From Lachnospiraceae bacterium UBA1201 (GTDB lineage: Bacteria; Bacillota; Clostridia; Lachnospirales; Lachnospiraceae), in contig DBXX01000030.1 in the NCBI GenBank assembly GCA_002309675.1, positions 1,785 to 38,779 on the forward strand: DNA of 36,995 nt, in the 5' to 3' direction. Below, in pieces: positions 24,043 through 30,974 of the stretch (position 1 is the first letter of the stretch; each line of letters starts with the position of its first letter). The notes under the pieces are model-generated. The model saw only the letters and a list, made by a program, of their open reading frames with translations. It did no database searches and had not been told where the DNA came from. Position numbers and translations under genes: made by a program.

Positions 24043-24702
24043 TCACACCTTATGTCCGGATGCCGCCTCGAAATTATACTTCACGATGCCCAGATCGATC
24101 TTCGTCATCGGGCCCATCTTCGCCGTGATCTTCGCTTCCTCGCCGTCCAGCGTAATGTGCCATCTCTGCTGGTTCAGCGCCGTCGGTGCCAACATAGCGC
24201 CGATCACGCCGTTCTTAAACCAAACCGGCATCTCTTCCTCCGGCACGTCGCACAGTTTGCTCATCGGCTTCGTCTTGTGGGGCACGCCCTCCGTCTCGCC
24301 GTAGCCCAGCGCGATCACGCAGACGATCTTCTCGCCCTTCTCGCTGTCCGCCTTGCATTTTCCCTTACCGTACGACCCGGCCACCCAGCAGGTGTTCAGC
24401 CCCATCATCTGCGCCGCCAGAACGATCCGCTGTCCGTAATAGCCGCAACTCTCCGCCAAGTTCTCCATGTCCTTCGGTCCCACGAGGGCCACGTAATTAT
24501 TCGCATTTTTGAACTTTCCGTATTTCGCGGCCAATGTGTCAAAACACTCCGGATCGTCGCAGATCAACTGGATGTTCAGCCCGCTCTCGCGGTTGCATTC
24601 CTTGATAAGGTCGGAAAGTTCCTCGCGATCCTCCTCACGGATCGCCATATCCTTAAACTGACGCACCGAATGGCGCGCTTTGATTGCTTCTCTAACAGTC
24701 AT
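24043..24702 (-). CDS. Nitroreductase family protein
   Basis: The 219-aa protein starts with MTVREAIKARHSVRQF, the usual FMN-contacting opening of nitroreductases (RRSxRxF), and ATG 24702 has AAAGGAG at 7 nt; the frame extension to 24735 is unsupported. Other family features are YYGQRIVLAAQMMGLNTCWVAG and a GYGETEGVPHKTKPMSKL stretch close to the flavin site. Members are FMN-dependent NAD(P)H oxidoreductases reducing nitro compounds, quinones or flavins, and physiological substrates are usually unknown. It follows the LRR lipoprotein gene by 29 nt and may be at the end of the same transcript or have its own promoter. Confidence 0.9.
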   Translation of the reverse strand: MTVREAIKARHSVRQFKDMAIREEDREELSDLIKECNRESGLNIQLICDDPECFDTLAAKYGKFKNANNYVALVGPKDMENLAESCGYYGQRIVLAAQMMGLNTCWVAGSYGKGKCKADSEKGEKIVCVIALGYGETEGVPHKTKPMSKLCDVPEEEMPVWFKNGVIGAMLAPTALNQQRWHITLDGEEAKITAKMGPMTKIDLGIVKYNFEAASGHKV

Positions 24703-24731
24703 ATTCAGTCTCCTTTTTCTATATAGCATTC

Positions 24732-25937
24732 TCATTTGATCGGCGGATGACCATAATAGGGATCAGACACTTTGGTATTCCGGGGATCATCCCGCTTCTG
24801 AGGTTCGATCACCTTCACATCCCTGTCGGTCGGAAGCTTCAGTTCTATATCCGATGAACAATTATGGGTGTCCAGCCGATCCAGAGGATTATTTCTGCAA
24901 TCAAGCCAAAGTAACTCAGGGTTATCCGAACAGTCCAGGTCCTTCAGCTGATTTCCATCACATTGCAGGTGAACCAACTCTCTGTTATTCGATAAGTCCA
25001 ACTTACTCAATTTATTATTTGAACAATACAGACAAGCAAGTTTCTGATTGCTCGAAAGATCCAGTTCGGTCAGATTACCATCCATACACTCCAATGACAT
25101 CACATCAGTAAAATAATGAATTCCGGTAAGATCGGTTACGCCGTCATCCAAAGAGATTGTCCTGGTAAATCTCATCTCCTTCTCCGAAAGGATGCCATTC
25201 CCATCCTGATCGACTATCGATAATACATAGTTTCGGAATATCTCATCCGGAAAATTAATCGCATCGATATTCGGTCCTTGGTCCGCTTCCTTGTAGGTAA
25301 AATCGACCTCAACCCCGAAATCCTCGTAATGCCTTATTGAACTATCGCAATGACTTAGGTCCAGGTTCTCCAACTGATTGTCTATGCACTCCAAATACTC
25401 CAGTAGATAATTATTGGCCAGATCCAGTCTTTTCAACTGATTTTTCGAACAGATCAAGTTATACAATCTCGGATTCCCGGAAATGTTCAGTTCCTTCAAC
25501 TGATTTCTACTGCAATTCAACGCCCCAAGTTCCTTACACCCGCTTACATTCAGGCTGGTCAGCTGATTAAAACTGCAGTCTACAGTCTGAAGCTTCGTAT
25601 TTTTCGACAGGTCTAATTCCGTCAAATCGTTATATATGCAGCTCAGTTTTATCAAATTATAAAAGACCTCTATCCCTTTGAGACTGGTTATTTTCCCCGT
25701 ATCTCCAAGCACATTTATGCTCTGGACCTTTTGAATCTCCAGATCAGAGAGGCTTCCGTTTTTATCCTCATCACGATACTCCGTGATATATCTCCTAAAG
25801 ATCTCGTCCGGGAAGTTTTTTTTACTTATGGCTATCTCTCCGTTGATCCTCTCATACGGATCCTTATTCCCGTTGCAGCCTCCCAGGCACCCGAGCATCA
25901 ACAAAGCAGCGGCCATCATACCGAAACTCTTTTTCAT
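24732..25937 (-). CDS. LRR/EF-hand lipoprotein, duplicated module
   Basis: The 401-aa protein has a lipoprotein signal (MKKSFGMMAAALLMLGCLGGC, Cys21). It contains two copies of one module: an FPDEIFRxY segment with an EF-hand loop (56-67 DEDKNGSLSDLE; 243-254 DQDGNGILSEKE), followed by Clostridia-type leucine-rich repeats with the LTELDLSxNxxL / LxCxxNQL pattern (about 84-200 and 265-357). A third module is absent and the protein ends in a short polar tail. The EF loops probably bind calcium. It is likely displayed on the outer face of the membrane. The start lies 24 nt after the HipA-like kinase gene, so the three genes HTH-kinase-lipoprotein form one operon. It is a paralog of the LRR proteins at 31681, 32446 and 35098. 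Confidence 0.88.
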   Translation of the reverse strand: MKKSFGMMAAALLMLGCLGGCNGNKDPYERINGEIAISKKNFPDEIFRRYITEYRDEDKNGSLSDLEIQKVQSINVLGDTGKITSLKGIEVFYNLIKLSCIYNDLTELDLSKNTKLQTVDCSFNQLTSLNVSGCKELGALNCSRNQLKELNISGNPRLYNLICSKNQLKRLDLANNYLLEYLECIDNQLENLDLSHCDSSIRHYEDFGVEVDFTYKEADQGPNIDAINFPDEIFRNYVLSIVDQDGNGILSEKEMRFTRTISLDDGVTDLTGIHYFTDVMSLECMDGNLTELDLSSNQKLACLYCSNNKLSKLDLSNNRELVHLQCDGNQLKDLDCSDNPELLWLDCRNNPLDRLDTHNCSSDIELKLPTDRDVKVIEPQKRDDPRNTKVSDPYYGHPPIK

Positions 25938-25961
25938 AATACCTCCTGTCGCTCCTTTGCT

Positions 25962-26765
25962 TCAACCGAACAAATAACGATATTTTCGACGCTGTTCCAG
26001 CAAAATGTCCATTACTCTGTCACGTATCTCCGCACTGTACATCGGCGCATCCGTCAGGATCTCCCTGACATCGTCCTCCTTCCAGAAAAACGTGATCGTC
26101 CTTCCGAACCGTTTTTCAGCGGCGTCCAGTTGCTCGTCAAACGAGTCGCCGAGTGTCTTGGATCTGACCGTTTTCATCTCTTGAAAAATATCGCATCCCA
26201 ACGGATAATCCATCGTTGTATCGGAAAGAAGCGCCGCCCCATTATCATAGATCGGGCACAGCGCATATCTATCCTCCTTAAGCAGAACCGAGATATTATG
26301 CGAATGTCTGTCCTCATTCAAAAACAACGCATCGATCGTCAAAAGTCGGGCCATATATGTACCAAACCCCTGCAATCCCGTCAATCTCTTCGCCTGTTCG
26401 ACCAGGTAGTCCAGCCGATCCTCATATTTTTCAAGTTCATAGATTCCCCGGTTCAGACTCATTCCAAACTGATTTCGAAACAACCGCTCCAACGTGAATG
26501 TCTGCGCTCCGTCGGAGAAATCCACGCTTTTGCACCCGTTCATGACCTGCGACTTATAATAGATCTCAACCGGGAAGTACTCCGTAAATTCTTTCGCGGT
26601 CAATGTCGATCTTTTCAGAAGTTGTGATACGACATACTCCGCCAGTCCTTCGTACCCCGTATAGTCGGCTTTATACCATATACCGTTATTCTCCCACTTT
26701 AATTGGTTTCCTTTGGAAGACCGCCTGGCATCCGGTTTCAGGTCTTCTTCAAACAATTCTACCAT
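25962..26765 (-). CDS. HipA-like protein kinase
   Basis: The 267-aa protein (ATG 26765, just after the HTH gene stop, with GGAGAGG overlapping) has HipA-type kinase landmarks: a Lys in WYKADYTGYEGLAEYVVSQLL-like context (K32) for ATP, the catalytic loop NEDRHSHN (150-157, with D152 as catalytic base) and the metal-binding segment PIYDNGAALL (D174). It is shorter than E. coli HipA (440 aa) and lacks its N-terminal subdomain, like the compact HipA-family kinases such as CtkA. HipA phosphorylates glutamyl-tRNA synthetase; the target here is unknown. Pairing with an upstream HTH protein points to a toxin-antitoxin or phospho-signalling system. Confidence 0.8.
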   Translation of the reverse strand: MVELFEEDLKPDARRSSKGNQLKWENNGIWYKADYTGYEGLAEYVVSQLLKRSTLTAKEFTEYFPVEIYYKSQVMNGCKSVDFSDGAQTFTLERLFRNQFGMSLNRGIYELEKYEDRLDYLVEQAKRLTGLQGFGTYMARLLTIDALFLNEDRHSHNISVLLKEDRYALCPIYDNGAALLSDTTMDYPLGCDIFQEMKTVRSKTLGDSFDEQLDAAEKRFGRTITFFWKEDDVREILTDAPMYSAEIRDRVMDILLEQRRKYRYLFG

Positions 26766-26770
26766 CCGCC

Positions 26771-27319
26771 TCACCTCTCCAATCGGATCCAAAAACGATC
26801 ATCCGCCATGCGCCCCTCTGTCTTTTCGATGATCAGGATAGGATCATAGAACGGAACCCCCAAGCGATTCAACTCCAGTTTGAGTTTATCTCTGGTCCGG
26901 GGCATGCACCTTGACTCGATAAACTCCTCATAATCTTCAAACGTCGGCTCGGTAATGATACCAAAAGCCCGATATTGAACATTGTCCGTATAGTTCTGTA
27001 TCCTCACCTCACGACTGACTTCATCGATGTCAATGATCGTACAAACCATATCTTCATACATATAAAACAGCCGCAATTTGAGTTTTCTCTCCGGTATGCT
27101 CAACTGTTCCACCCACTTCGTATTACGTCTCAGGATCTCCAAGAGCGTCACGACAGGGCCCGTGATGCCATCCTCCTGTGTCTCCCACCGCTCTATCGTC
27201 GGCTTCGAGACCCCTATGAACTCCGCGAACTCTTTCTGCGTCATATTCAGTTTTTTCCGGATCCCCTTTATCCGTACTCCGGTGGTATGATCCGGTATCA
27301 CATATCTGTTATTCTTCAT
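26771..27319 (-). CDS. XRE-type HTH regulator paired with the HipA-like kinase
   Basis: The 182-aa protein (ATG 27319; an in-frame GTG three codons earlier) has a helix-turn-helix of the XRE type near residues 15-50 (IRKKLNMTQKEFAEFIGVSK, then PTIERWE). A C-terminal domain of about 110 residues follows (LRLFYMYEDMVCTIIDID...GIITEPTFEDYEEFIESR), which I do not recognise. It ends 5 nt before the kinase start, so the pair is translationally coupled. By position it is the HipB-like partner, expected to repress its own operon; a pair of dyads suited to this sits upstream. The extra domain may read out kinase activity or be its substrate, which is inference. Confidence 0.8.
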   Translation of the reverse strand: MKNNRYVIPDHTTGVRIKGIRKKLNMTQKEFAEFIGVSKPTIERWETQEDGITGPVVTLLEILRRNTKWVEQLSIPERKLKLRLFYMYEDMVCTIIDIDEVSREVRIQNYTDNVQYRAFGIITEPTFEDYEEFIESRCMPRTRDKLKLELNRLGVPFYDPILIIEKTEGRMADDRFWIRLER

Positions 27320-27365
27320 ACCCTGCACCTGCTTTCACCGAAATAAACTGAGTTACCTCACACCC

Positions 27366-27394
27366 AAAATAACATATTATCGGTCGCAAGTCAA
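27366..27394 (-). promoter_or_regulatory. Promoter of the HTH/HipA-like operon
   Basis: On the minus strand TTGACT (27394-27389) and TATTTT (27371-27366) are 17 nt apart, about 45 bp before the HTH start. The operator pair lies directly upstream of the -35 box. Confidence 0.55.
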
Positions 27395-27398
27395 GAGT

Positions 27399-27450
27399 AA
27401 CCATTAAAATGATGGTGATTCTGTTCATTTTTACCATTATTTTAATGGTT
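27399..27450. promoter_or_regulatory. Twin dyad operator upstream of the HTH/HipA-like operon
   Basis: Two 18-bp arms (27399-27416 and 27433-27450) form an inverted repeat with a single mismatch and a 16-nt spacer. Each arm is itself a dyad of the form CCATTA-N3-TAATGG (one mismatch in the left one). Two symmetric sites 34 bp apart next to the promoter fit cooperative binding by the HTH dimer. Confidence 0.7.
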
Positions 27451-27548
27451 TTTAGTGGTTCAGGTTATCTGAGGTTTCCGGTTGTGTCAAGCCCTCAGCC
27501 CCGATGACCGTCACGTTCTCATCGGCCGTCAGCCAGACTCCCCAGCCT

Positions 27549-28043
27549 TTATTCCGCCAGTGACTTACGATACCGCTCACGGCACTCCTCGATGATCTTC
27601 ATTGCATCCTCTTTGCCATGATATCTGCCGGTCTTCACCTCGATGTTCTGCAGCACCTTATAATTGTCGAAGAAATTCTTTATCTCCTTCAGGATGAAAT
27701 GCGGCAGATCCGTCAGGCCCTTATACTCCGCGTAGATCGGGTCGCAAGCCACCACCGAGATCAGTTTGTAGTCGATCTGACCGTTATCGACCATCTCCAG
27801 ATATCCCAACACCCGGGCTGGCACGTAGCACCCGGGAAATGTCGGATTGTCGCTGATCACCAGGATATCCAGCGCGTCACCGTCCGGGGCCAATGTATTC
27901 TCTATGATCCCATACTCCGCCGGATAGACCATGGACGCATACACCACACGGTCCAGCCGTATCTTCTTCGTCTTCGGGTCCATCTCATACTTATTTTTTG
28001 AATGAAGCGGTATCTCGATCAAAGCTTCAACAACATCCTTCAT
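27549..28043 (-). CDS. ppa: Inorganic pyrophosphatase (family I)
   Basis: The 164-aa protein is a soluble family I pyrophosphatase that hydrolyses PPi to two phosphates and so pulls biosynthetic reactions forward. The active-site elements are present: IEIPLHSKNKYEMD near the start (NKYE), YPAEYGIIENTLAPDGDALDILV (the DGDPLDVL signature, with Ala replacing Pro), and VVACDPIY. The length is normal. A strong GAGGAGG site precedes the ATG. It is separated from the HTH/HipA-like operon by the operator region and from the metallopeptidase gene by 64 nt. Confidence 0.94.
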   Translation of the reverse strand: MKDVVEALIEIPLHSKNKYEMDPKTKKIRLDRVVYASMVYPAEYGIIENTLAPDGDALDILVISDNPTFPGCYVPARVLGYLEMVDNGQIDYKLISVVACDPIYAEYKGLTDLPHFILKEIKNFFDNYKVLQNIEVKTGRYHGKEDAMKIIEECRERYRKSLAE

Positions 28044-28107
28044 ACACTCATACCTCCTCTTTCCGAGACTTTCTGCGCCACGGTGATCTATTTAATTCTG
28101 CACGTCC

Positions 28108-28665
28108 TTATCTTCTTCGCAGTATAGCCGCCCCGTTTTCCTTAAGCCATTTATTCCACTTTCGGTATTCCGGGAAAGCCTTCAAAACCTCGGCGTAAAA
28201 CCGAGGCGAATGATTCATTTCCTTTCGGTGGCACAGTTCATGCACCACCACGCTGTCCACCACCTCCGGCGGCGCCAGCATCAGCATACAGTTAAAATTC
28301 AGATTGCCCTTCGCGCTGCAACTGCCCCATCGGGTCTTCTGGCTGCGGATCGTAATGCGCCCGTAGGTCACGCCGATCTTCTGCGCATAGAACCGCACTC
28401 GCTCCGGTATAACAGCAGCCGCCTGCTGTGCCAGCGCCCGAAGCTCTGCCTCTGATAGTTTCTCCTCAAGTTCCTGTGCCGCGGCACGCTCCTGCGCCTT
28501 TTGGAGGTGCACCTCGATCCAATGTCGGTGCTTCTCCACAAATCTACCTATCTGTGCATCGTCCGCCCACAGCGGTGCCCGCACGATCACCTTGCAGTCC
28601 CGGATCTCCGCGGCATAAGTCCGACGCTTACTGCGGATAATGTTTATGTCCATAGAAAGCCCCAT
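28108..28665 (-). CDS. YgjP-like M48-type metallopeptidase domain protein
   Basis: The 185-aa protein belongs to the YgjP/DUF45 (SprT-related) zinc metalloprotease family. It has the motif QKTRWGSCS (109-117), which is family-diagnostic, followed by HELCH (142-146) with a third zinc ligand probably H152 in NHS. A charged helical insert (about 50-80) separates the N-terminal strands from the catalytic core. The physiological substrate is unknown in most bacteria. The start could be ATG 28665 (AGGA upstream) or ATG 28653. The gene lies close to the pyrophosphatase gene and may be co-transcribed. Confidence 0.88.
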   Translation of the reverse strand: MGLSMDINIIRSKRRTYAAEIRDCKVIVRAPLWADDAQIGRFVEKHRHWIEVHLQKAQERAAAQELEEKLSEAELRALAQQAAAVIPERVRFYAQKIGVTYGRITIRSQKTRWGSCSAKGNLNFNCMLMLAPPEVVDSVVVHELCHRKEMNHSPRFYAEVLKAFPEYRKWNKWLKENGAAILRRR

Positions 28666-28693
28666 ACGATCCTGCGATCAAACCGTCGCCGGA

Positions 28694-29167
28694 TCACTTA
28701 TTCTTAAGGCGAAGCACTCCGGATGCGATGATCGCGATACCTCCGAGCATCAGGAGATAAAAACCGATGCCTGCAGAAACCGTGATGAAGCTTCCATCCG
28801 ATAACTTCGACTTGTTATTAAACAGGTCAACCAGGCCGATAAGGCATACGATACCGCCGACCACGAAATTACGAATTCCCTTGCTGTTCTTTCCGGTTAA
28901 GATAAGCAGAACACCTCCCACGAGAACAGCGATCAGAATTAACCCGTCATTCCGAAGGTTTCCATCCATCAACGACATAGTCTCCGAAGCGATAAAAATA
29001 CTGACTTTCAAAAACGGCAAAAACAACGCCAAAATCGAAACTGCCACTCCGACCAAGGCTACGAGCAAGCTCAGTTTTGGCTCCGCAGAAGACGACAGAG
29101 GAGCACCGCAGATCGGACAGAAGTTCACCCCTCCTGCAAATTCATTGCCACAATTATTACATCTCAT
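28694..29167 (-). CDS. Zinc-ribbon membrane protein
   Basis: The 157-aa protein begins with a short zinc ribbon (CNNC...CPIC, residues 3-20), then four hydrophobic helices (about 33-55, 75-90, 98-113, 130-151). It follows the common layout of Clostridia 'zinc-ribbon + TM' proteins of unknown role. GGAGGTGGAG precedes the ATG. It lies 28 nt from the metallopeptidase gene and could share a transcript with it. Confidence 0.78.
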   Translation of the reverse strand: MRCNNCGNEFAGGVNFCPICGAPLSSSAEPKLSLLVALVGVAVSILALFLPFLKVSIFIASETMSLMDGNLRNDGLILIAVLVGGVLLILTGKNSKGIRNFVVGGIVCLIGLVDLFNNKSKLSDGSFITVSAGIGFYLLMLGGIAIIASGVLRLKNK

Positions 29168-29261
29168 AACACTCCACCTCCAAATATCCTGAGCAGCAAC
29201 TACTCTTTATCCAGTATACCATAATTCGTTTCTTTTGTGGGCAACGCCTACAAAGTTGTTT

Positions 29262-29345
29262 CTCCCTCCTCCCGAAGCAGTCGTCGCAGGATCGCCTCGC
29301 GGTTGTTGATGAGCATTTCCGTCACTCCATGTTGCACGAAATAAG
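29262..29345 (-). pseudogene. Short protein-like fragment, possible gene remnant
   Basis: The minus strand reads MLINNREAILRRLLREEGET in one frame (preceded by FVQHGVTE), then a stop. It looks like the C-terminal end of a protein but has no upstream body or ribosome site. A TATAAT with extended TG lies just upstream (around 29352-29357), so it may alternatively be a leader of the zinc-ribbon gene. Confidence 0.3.
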
Positions 29346-29387
29346 ATAATATGATTATAGCACAAAAGCAGAAGGAAAGGAAAAAAA

Positions 29388-29407
29388 GCAGGAGCTCATG
29401 CCCCTGC
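29388..29407 (-). terminator. Terminator of the HigBA operon (composite copy 1)
   Basis: GCAGG (29388-29392) pairs with CCTGC (29403-29407); on the minus strand TTTTTTT follows. The same hairpin plus adjacent REP unit recurs at 30916-30974. Confidence 0.65.
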
Positions 29408-29415
29408 CTTAAAAT

Positions 29416-29444
29416 GCGACATTAAGATCCATCCCCGGTGTCGC
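29416..29444 (-). repeat. REP-like 29-bp unit, divergent copy
   Basis: GCGAC...CCCCGGTGTCGC is a diverged copy of the GTGAC...GTCAC unit, with both ends altered together so that the palindromic tips still pair. It abuts the higA stop codon. Confidence 0.65.
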
Positions 29445-30500
29445 TTAAACCGCAATCACATACTTTTCTTTCAAATGTTTCAGTGCGCTGTTGTATTTTA
29501 TCAGACGTTCCAACTGCATTCGCCCGACTACAATACCAGGGGCAATGCCTTGTGCTTCAGCAAACTTAAGGACGCTTCTCTCAGAGTAGTCCCTGTTTCT
29601 GATAAATATCTCAAAAGCCTCTGGTGTAATCAACGTATCCCCAGACCACCGGTCTGCCGTTTTCTCATCTTTTTCGGATGTACCACCCGGCTGTTTCACA
29701 TGGCCCAGAACTATATGGGCCAGTTCATGAAACAGGTTGAACCAAAATTCGTCCGCATCCTGCTCCCTCGCCGTGAGTCCGACGACTATTTTGTTTCCAT
29801 CCATGAAGGAAGCCCCCTGAGAGGAAGAACCCTTCAGATGAGGGAGGAAAACCAGGGCAATGCCGCAATCCGCCAGACATTTCTTGATCTTGGGGCAGAA
29901 CTCCTCGGGAGGCATCACCGTCATCTTCCTGATCTCGGGAAGGGCGGCACCCAATCCTTTGATATTGAACGAAGCGGTACTGATCTCGCGTGCTCGGATC
30001 TTCGCCTCCTGCGCCCACGCCATCAATGCCAGATCACCTTTATCAGTGATCTTCAGACGTCGGCAGGCTATCTTCGTGATCTGCTCGTTTTCAAGGAGCG
30101 AAAGCGCAACGGTCTCAAAATATCTCCTGAGATAGGCTACCTTTTCCGTCTTCATCTGCGTTTTCGGCACCCAACCATATTTCGCCATCTCGCTGTAGGG
30201 GAAGCGTTTCGCTACTTCTATGTCAGCATCCATTTTATTCTCTTCCTCCACCTTAAGGACCTTCTCCCTGTAGATCGCCTCCAGTTTGTTCCAAAACGAA
30301 GCCGGAACGCCTAACACGATCTCCAGCCTGATTGCGGTCTCGGGTGTAAGCTGCACCTCGCCATTAACAAGCTTGCTGATATGCTTCTCAGACATGTCCA
30401 TTCTGGCAGCAAACTCCTTCTGACTCATGCCCCTGTCGGACAACTGTTCCCTGATCGTCGCCCCCGGCGGCGTTGCTATAAAACTGCGGCTTCTAACCAT
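29445..30500 (-). CDS. higA: HigA-like antitoxin with ImmA/IrrE-type metallopeptidase domain
   Basis: The 351-aa protein joins an XRE helix-turn-helix (about 25-65; GMSQKEFAARMDMSEKHISK) of the HigA/VapI type to a long C-terminal domain with HELAH (258-262) and EKTAD (279-283), characteristic of ImmA/IrrE peptidases. HigA alone is ~100 aa, so this is the extended antitoxin form common in Firmicutes. It should repress its operon by binding the palindromes upstream and neutralise the adjacent toxin; the peptidase domain may regulate its own turnover, which is inference. It starts 18 nt after the toxin gene, and the toxin-first order fits HigBA. Confidence 0.85.
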   Translation of the reverse strand: MVRSRSFIATPPGATIREQLSDRGMSQKEFAARMDMSEKHISKLVNGEVQLTPETAIRLEIVLGVPASFWNKLEAIYREKVLKVEEENKMDADIEVAKRFPYSEMAKYGWVPKTQMKTEKVAYLRRYFETVALSLLENEQITKIACRRLKITDKGDLALMAWAQEAKIRAREISTASFNIKGLGAALPEIRKMTVMPPEEFCPKIKKCLADCGIALVFLPHLKGSSSQGASFMDGNKIVVGLTAREQDADEFWFNLFHELAHIVLGHVKQPGGTSEKDEKTADRWSGDTLITPEAFEIFIRNRDYSERSVLKFAEAQGIAPGIVVGRMQLERLIKYNSALKHLKEKYVIAV

Positions 30501-30518
30501 AATGCCACCTCCTTCCGA

Positions 30519-30815
30519 CTAGTGATAATCGACGATCTCCACGATATTTGCTATCTGGACATCGCCGTCCTTCTTCTCAAAAATCAATCGATATGGGTGG
30601 ACTAAGTCCACCGCGTATTGGCCTTTTCGGTCCTGGGACAGCGGATGACATCGTCCGATATGAAACTGTATCATCATCTCTACCGTGTCTGCCGCTTCGA
30701 TTTGGTCCACACGCAGGTGTATTCTTTCGGCCATTTGCCGGCCATAACTTCTCTCTGCCGTTTTCGCATCCGTACAAATCTTTTCGATTTTCTTATTCTT
30801 GTACGTGATATTCAA
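30519..30815 (-). CDS. higB: HigB/RelE-type toxin
   Basis: The 98-aa protein has the RelE/HigB fold sequence, with the conserved LSQDRKGQYAVDLVHPYRLIFE block (R/K-rich, HPYRxxF) and EIVDYH at the end. HigB toxins are ribosome-dependent mRNA endonucleases that cut within codons. The only start with a correctly placed site is TTG 30815, 8 nt after AGGAGG; an out-of-frame ATG at 30819 opens a short 8-codon frame overlapping it. It is followed by its antitoxin after 18 nt. Regulation is suggested by two 19-bp palindromes around its promoter. Confidence 0.87.
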   Translation of the reverse strand: MNITYKNKKIEKICTDAKTAERSYGRQMAERIHLRVDQIEAADTVEMMIQFHIGRCHPLSQDRKGQYAVDLVHPYRLIFEKKDGDVQIANIVEIVDYH

Positions 30816-30833
30816 TCATTCAGCCTCCTGCAG

Positions 30834-30852
30834 ATTTACCTCCAAGGTAAAT
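30834..30852. promoter_or_regulatory. Operator O2 of higBA
   Basis: ATTTACC-TCCAA-GGTAAAT is a 19-bp dyad with 7-bp perfect arms, located just downstream of the -10 box, where bound HigA would block initiation. Confidence 0.75.
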
Positions 30853-30854
30853 TC

Positions 30855-30883
30855 ATTATAACCCAGTGGATGCGCTTTGTCAA
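30855..30883 (-). promoter_or_regulatory. Consensus sigma-A promoter of higBA
   Basis: On the minus strand TTGACA (30883-30878) and TATAAT (30860-30855) match both consensus hexamers exactly with a 17-nt spacer. The promoter lies between two operators, so it should be strong but tightly repressed. Confidence 0.85.
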
Positions 30884-30889
30884 GGTATA

Positions 30890-30908
30890 ATTTACCTCAG
30901 AGGTAAAT
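30890..30908. promoter_or_regulatory. Operator O1 of higBA
   Basis: ATTTACCTC-A-GAGGTAAAT is a perfect 9-1-9 palindrome 6 nt upstream of the -35 box. Its outer arms match O2, 56 bp away centre to centre. Confidence 0.8.
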
Positions 30909-30915
30909 CAAAAAC

Positions 30916-30937
30916 GGCAGGAGCTCATGCCCCTGCC
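30916..30937 (-). terminator. Terminator of the membrane protein gene (composite copy 2)
   Basis: GGCAGG pairs with CCTGCC around GAGCTCATGC. On the minus strand GTTTTTG follows. It is nearly identical to the hairpin at 29388-29407 and, like it, sits next to a REP unit. Confidence 0.7.
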
Positions 30938-30945
30938 TTAAAAGT

Positions 30946-30974
30946 GTGACACTAAGAACCGTCCCCGGTGTCAC
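30946..30974 (-). repeat. REP-like 29-bp unit
   Basis: On the minus strand this reads GTGACACCGGGGACGGTTCT then TAGTGTCAC. It overlaps the stop codon of the membrane protein gene at 30971. The unit matches copies at 35022-35080 and 36692-36750. Confidence 0.8.

Noticed and set aside
27470..27548. Coding-like stretch (WGVWLTADENVTVIGAEG) just after the pyrophosphatase gene
   Set aside because: There is no start codon or ribosome site and only about 30 codons; it might be a remnant, but the evidence is too thin to list.
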